This document shows, piece after piece, positions 59,672 to 64,000 of a DNA stretch of 64,000 bases. The stretch covers positions 130,014,125 to 130,078,124 of the forward strand of contig NC_134276.1 of assembly GCF_949628215.1 (NCBI RefSeq). Reading direction: 5' to 3'. Source of the DNA: Phalacrocorax aristotelis (Eukaryota; Chordata; Aves; Suliformes; Phalacrocoracidae). Within the stretch, counting starts at the first letter, position 1. Every line of letters begins with the position of its first letter. A program made the translations under genes and the position numbers. The notes under the pieces are model-generated. The model searched no databases. It was not told where the DNA came from and saw only the letters and a list, made by a program, of their open reading frames with translations.

Positions 59672-62600
59672 GTACCGGGCCCGGCCGGGAGGGGGCAACG
59701 TCCTCTCCGCGCCCCCCACAGTCCCCGGGGCGGGGAGGGGACACAGCGGTGCGGCCAGGCCCGACGCATGCACCGGGGCCGCCCGGGCCCGGGGCGGGAG
59801 TTGGATGCTGGGGCGGGGGGTGCGGGTCGTGAAGAGGTCGGGCTTCACCCGAGCAGGCCTCTGGCGTCCCGGGACTCCCCAACGGGCAGAGGGCACAGGC
59901 AGGCCCCCCCGCCGCTGTGCAAGGCGAGGTGCGCGGCCGCGGCCGGCCGAGGGGCCCTCGGTGAGCGGCCGGCAGGTAGCTAGGCAAGGGAAGGCGGGTC
60001 TGGAGCCGGGAAGGTGGGCCCGGCCCCAGGAGCAGGGCAGAGCCACAAAGCGTTAGGGTTGGCAGCAGTGACGGGGCCATCGGCAGCGAGCAGCGCCCCG
60101 GGACTGTGAAACATTTGCAAGGTGGAGGAGAGCCAGCACCAAATCCATACCCCAGAGGGAAGCATCGTGTACAGTGTGATGTTTCTGCTGATTACCATTG
60201 CACTATGCTTTCTTTTTTTGTGTTTCATTTCTTCATTTTCTATTTAAGTTGGCAGTGCTTCTGAAGAAAGTACGTTTTTCTTCAGTCATGTCCATGTTCC
60301 ACAGAACCGTAGTAATTTAGCTCATTTATGTGATGGTGGAGTTTCTTCAATGTGGACACATGTATTTCAGGGTTTTTTTCTTTCCTAGTTTGTTTTATAC
60401 TCTTACGCACAGACTTTTGTAGAGGGAAGTGGAGCCTGACTGATGATTCAGGCTGATTTCTCAAAGATGTAACTAGTTCCATTTATTCATTTACCTTTCA
60501 GACCCTCTGTACCCGCTCTCAAGTGAGAAGGACCATTCAAAGTCGAACGTCGACATTCAACTTGTCAGTGATAAAGTGGTAGGTGTTGGCCAAAGATAGC
60601 TCACCTATGCGACTTATATTTCTCTGTGTGTGCATGCACATGGTTGGAAACTCTGTCTCAGTTCTAAGCTGCACCCTTAGAACAGCAAAATACAAAGCAA
60701 AAGAAGCAGCTTTATCTAAAACAAAACTTAACACAGAGTAACCATGACTCTGGCCTAGGGTGACTCTGTAGCAGCAGCCTAGAAATGCCCAGTTTCATGT
60801 CCTGAGTAATTTCCTAAATTGTGTATCAGTATTTTTAATAGAATATCTCCAAATGCTGTTAAGTATAGCTTGTATATGTTATTAAGATCTTATAAAAGAA
60901 CTCGACAGTTGCTGGGCTTTTGTTCAAGCAGAGCTGTTAAAATGTGTTATTTCACATGGTGCCTCCTCACTTACCTTGGGGTATCCTTACACAACAACTC
61001 AAGGTAGTATACTTCGACAGTTTAGAATGAACTACGTAGCAACAGCTAAGCAGCCTGTAAAGACTGCAAACCATCCTGATTCTTCATACTAGGTTAGCAT
61101 AATTTAACTTCCTCACTCAACCCTTAGGTAGTTAGTCCATTCTCAGCTCCCTGCTGCATTTGCTTCCCTGCTATCAGTATTCACCCTAAGTAGTTCAAAA
61201 CCAGCTAGGGCTTGTGCATTGGAGGTGCAGTCACACCTTTAGACAGCAGTGATTGATGGCTGGACAGGCTGCATATAGGTAGAACGCCAAAGGAAAACAG
61301 ACTTGGTACAACTGCACAATGAATTGGATTTTAAACAAAGCTCCTGAAGCTATGCATTTGACTGAGCCTGCAAGGCAGATATTTTGAACTCTCAAACTCC
61401 ATTGCTGTACAGCGAGAAGAAAATCCCCGAGCAGCTTTCCAACAATGGCATCAAGAAACATTTTTTTGAATAATGTTTCTGGATGTCTCTTAACCCATTA
61501 TCTCAGACTCCTTCTTATATGAACATGAAAAAAAATGTGCATTTGTCTTGCCTCTCTGTAGAGGGACACATGGAGCTAGGAAGCATTGCAGGTCATCATA
61601 GAGATCCCTGCATCAACATTGGTTGTGTTAACAGTTCAGGCCAAATAAGCAGGCCTGCTGTAACTAATGTTGTCACATCATAGGTGTAACGCTGCGGGTG
61701 GGTATGGTGATAGACTCTGACTTGCAAAAAACGTGTTTGAAGTATATGAATCAGCAACTGTATAATGTGCAATCCAGAACAATACATCTTCAAATTCTTA
61801 ACCTATATCATCACAAAAAGGGGTGGACAGGGGTTGTGATAATATTAGTTTATAGAGTTTTCCAAAGTCTTGGAAGTTGAACTCCCTTTGACGAGAAACA
61901 AAACAGAAATGCAGTCTGACACACAGCAAGCAGGTACGCATAGTAGGGTGCCCAGATCTTCACCATCTGACACTCTCTCACACTCCGGTGACTTAGTGTA
62001 CTTGAAATGTCACCACTACCCTATATGCATCCAAGTTAGCACCCACTGAAACAAAAAGGGTGATTCACAATTCAAATCTGATTTCAGGCTTTACAGAAGC
62101 TCAAGCCAATGTAGCTACATCACTTATACTTGAGTCACGATTGCAAAAATTTATTTGCAGCCATAAATTTAGGGATTTAAGGCATATCTACCCAGAGAAA
62201 TTAGTGCTTAGAAGGAAGGGTGTGGATTTTTAATGCAATTTTTGTGTGCTAAGATGTCAAGATGTTTTTAACACATGCTAAAATTGTTACAGTATAAAAT
62301 AACATAGCTTTACTGTGTAAGTGGAATATTGTTACTTCATTTCTAAAGCACACAATATAGGAGGGAGTTACATAGGGTAATGTGCTACAAGTTCACATTA
62401 CTGCACATTCAGTTACTGCACACTAACTTCTTTATGTAATGAACCATGAGACCCCTCGATTTTAAGTATAAGTTTAGACACTGGAAAACGGCCAGAAGAT
62501 ATATCTGTGCATCTGCTGCTAGTCTGGTATGCTCCACATCTTGAGACCTACCATGTAACCAGCTGACATCATTAGCATATGTATGCCGCCGCCTTCTTTC

Positions 62601-62873
62601 CCCATCCCAACTGTGCAGTCCTGTAAATCACAGCAAGCTGAAATTCTGATCTCTTTAATGCTGTTTGAAATCACTAAATCATGGCCTCTATTCTTTGTGT
62701 CCATGCAAACATTAGGTAAAGGCACCAATGTTCAGAAATATGTTGAGTAGCTTGATCCGTTTCCCGGGCTACAGTCTGTGCTTGGAGGGCAAAGATCCAG
62801 TGCCTCCATTTATTGAGCGAAGATGGAGAGGGAGGGCTCAGCAGTGCCTGGAGGCTCTTCAGCAGCTTGCTGC
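59584..62873 (+). CDS. CFAP91: Cilia- and flagella-associated protein 91 (CFAP91/MAATS1), first three coding exons, partial
   Basis: CFAP91 is an axonemal protein at the base of the radial spokes and the calmodulin- and spoke-associated complex, needed for spoke assembly and sperm flagella. Exons 59584-59671, 60502-60578 and 62716-62873 join in frame to give the first 107 residues; human CFAP91 has about 767 as I recall, so most of the gene lies beyond the window. Residues 24-44 read RTFDRLYDPLYPLSSEKDHS, against human [20 protein letters not shown]. Exon 3 holds FPGYSLCLEGKDPVPPFIER, against human [20 protein letters not shown]. The first 23 residues are Gly-rich and do not align. The gene is divergent from COX17. 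Confidence 0.93.
59672..62715 (+). other. CFAP91 introns 1 and 2
   Basis: Intron 1 (59672-60501) starts inside the CpG island. Intron 2 (60579-62715) is AT-richer. No repeat family or other gene is recognised in either. Confidence 0.6.
60502..60578 (+). CDS. CFAP91: CFAP91 coding exon 2
   Basis: After tttcag it completes Asp30 and reads PLYPLSSEKDHSKSNVDIQL then VSDKV, ending in phase 0 before gtaggt. Confidence 0.92.
62716..62873 (+). CDS. CFAP91: CFAP91 coding exon 3
   Basis: After attag it reads VKAPMFRNMLSSLIRFPGYS through DPVPPFIERRWRGRAQQ and ends CLEALQQLA in phase 2 before gtaagt. The DPVPPFI block is the clearest family match. Confidence 0.94.
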
Positions 62874-64000
62874 GTAAGTGTTCTATGGTTGGATAATTTA
62901 AAACAAACATACAAACAAAACCAACAAAAACCCATGCACACTGAAGTGGAGATGCCTGCAATTTGTTCCTACTTATATTTCCCTTGAAATTAAGAGATTG
63001 CAGCTGTTGTGGAGTATGGTTGCCCATCTGTTTCTTACGGGGTGGATGTTGCACATTCCTTCATCCCTGCGCTATCTGCTTTGCAGTGGTTAGCAGGAAA
63101 GAGAAGAGAGTTATTTCAGTCTCTTATAGATCAGACAAGTTATGAAGACTTGAGTGACTCATGTGTGTTACTTCAGTGGGAGCTGTTTCCGTTTAGTCCC
63201 GTGCAGTTGCAGCTGGTTAGATTGCTTTTGCTGCTCATTCAAGGGTGTATGGGGCCTGAACCAGGGCACCGCGTTTTTAGTGCAGGGGTTTCTTAGCTGA
63301 ACAATTTGGAGTTCTGATTCAGCAAATATCTTTTAAAAGTTTATGCCTTTTGCCACACCATGCGTGTTTTGGAGTCGTCTTGTAGGTGTATTCAAGAGTG
63401 CAGGCATCAGCCTAGGTAGCTGTTTTCATATGGTTTTGCCGCATTAACAAGTCAACCTTAGGCTGTGGGCTTTTCAGATGATGCATGCTCTGGGGTTGCT
63501 AGTAACTGAGTTCTACCACATGCCAGACAGTAATCAAAGATGTTTAAGACTGATACAGTGGATTTCACACCTGGTTTTATTTCATTTTGAAAGCATATTC
63601 TTCTCATTTCCACAATAAAATAGGAATTTTGGAGCCTTTTTTTTTTCCTTCTTCTTATTTTCACCAGTTTAAACTGTCCACAGTACATTAAAACCTCATT
63701 GGCTTCTTATATTTTGCCTGATATTCTGTAACAAGAACTTATTTGATGCCTGCGCTGCTTTAACATTGATTTACATTTCAACAACATATATTTGCAAAGA
63801 GTCTTGCAATTAACAAAAAATGAGAAATACATCCCCTCTGTTTCAGCCTGCACTGATTGACAGTGTTGCTGATACAGAAGATAGAATATTTCCCAGCTGT
63901 CTTTTCAGTAGTTGCATTGCCTCTGCAAGGTTACCAGGAATAAATGCTCATTTATTTCAGCAAAGTCAGCAAATATATGTCAAGGACATGCAAGAGGCAG
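62874..64000 (+). other. CFAP91 intron 3, continuing out of the window
   Basis: Non-coding as far as I can tell. The next family segment (around the PKEVYED of human) is not found before the window ends. Confidence 0.5.

Larger units (their letters stand above)
59110..60070. promoter_or_regulatory. CpG island promoter of CFAP91
   Basis: Very GC-rich and full of CG dinucleotides. It covers CFAP91 exon 1 and the start of intron 1. A CCAAT box lies at 59468-59472. No TATA box is seen. Confidence 0.85.

Noticed and set aside
59198-60046. 282-residue open frame on the minus strand opposite CFAP91 exon 1
   Set aside because: Very GC-rich sequence has few stop codons; the product is Arg/Pro/Gly-rich with no family resemblance and it overlaps a CpG island.
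63961-64000. Possible CFAP91 exon 4 after ttatttcag at the window end
   Set aside because: The acceptor and frame are possible, but the reading (AKSANICQGHARG) does not resemble the expected family segment.
1-64000. CRISPR arrays, bacterial operons, tRNA or rRNA genes, defence or mobile gene cassettes
   Set aside because: The window is intron-bearing vertebrate DNA; I saw no regularly spaced repeats and noticed no tRNA-like or rRNA-like stretch.

Overview
The window looks like nuclear DNA of a bird. All the genes are split into exons with GT..AG introns. The dispersed repeats are CR1 LINE fragments with the bird-type ATTCTATG-like 3' end, and two CpG islands mark promoters. I cannot name the species. 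The gene order PLA1A (+) / POPDC2 (-) / COX17 (-) / CFAP91 (+) is the order I recall for human 3q13.33, so this is a conserved vertebrate synteny block and not an accessory region.

Layout. Bases 1-2902 hold no gene I can support. PLA1A (2903-21590, +) is complete: 11 coding exons join without a frame break into 456 residues, with the catalytic triad at S166/D190/H260. POPDC2 (24523-35265, -) faces it tail to tail. It has three shared exons and two alternative C-terminal ends, one read through at 28472 and one spliced to a distant last exon at 24523-24608. COX17 (41625-43545, -) has two coding exons encoding a 67-residue twin-CX9C copper chaperone and starts in a CpG island with an NRF-1-like palindrome. 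About 15 kb without a recognisable gene follows. A second CpG island (about 59.1-60.07 kb) then carries an RFX X-box-like site 17 bp before the start of CFAP91 (+), whose first three coding exons lie in the window before it runs off the end.

Mobile DNA. There are five CR1 fragments (about 3.5, 4.4, 9.5, 50.2-51.3 and 55.5 kb) and one probable solo LTR of an endogenous retrovirus (19385-20526, antisense in PLA1A intron 10). Simple repeats include an AT-rich tract near 38.5 kb and an (AG)n tract near 24.6 kb.

The four genes are neighbours by ancestry and do not form one pathway. They encode a secreted phosphatidylserine lipase, a cAMP-binding membrane protein of heart and muscle, a mitochondrial copper chaperone and a ciliary radial-spoke protein. 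I found no CRISPR, operon, defence or other novel system. The points most worth a second look are the two POPDC2 C-termini, the X-box at CFAP91 and the solo LTR.
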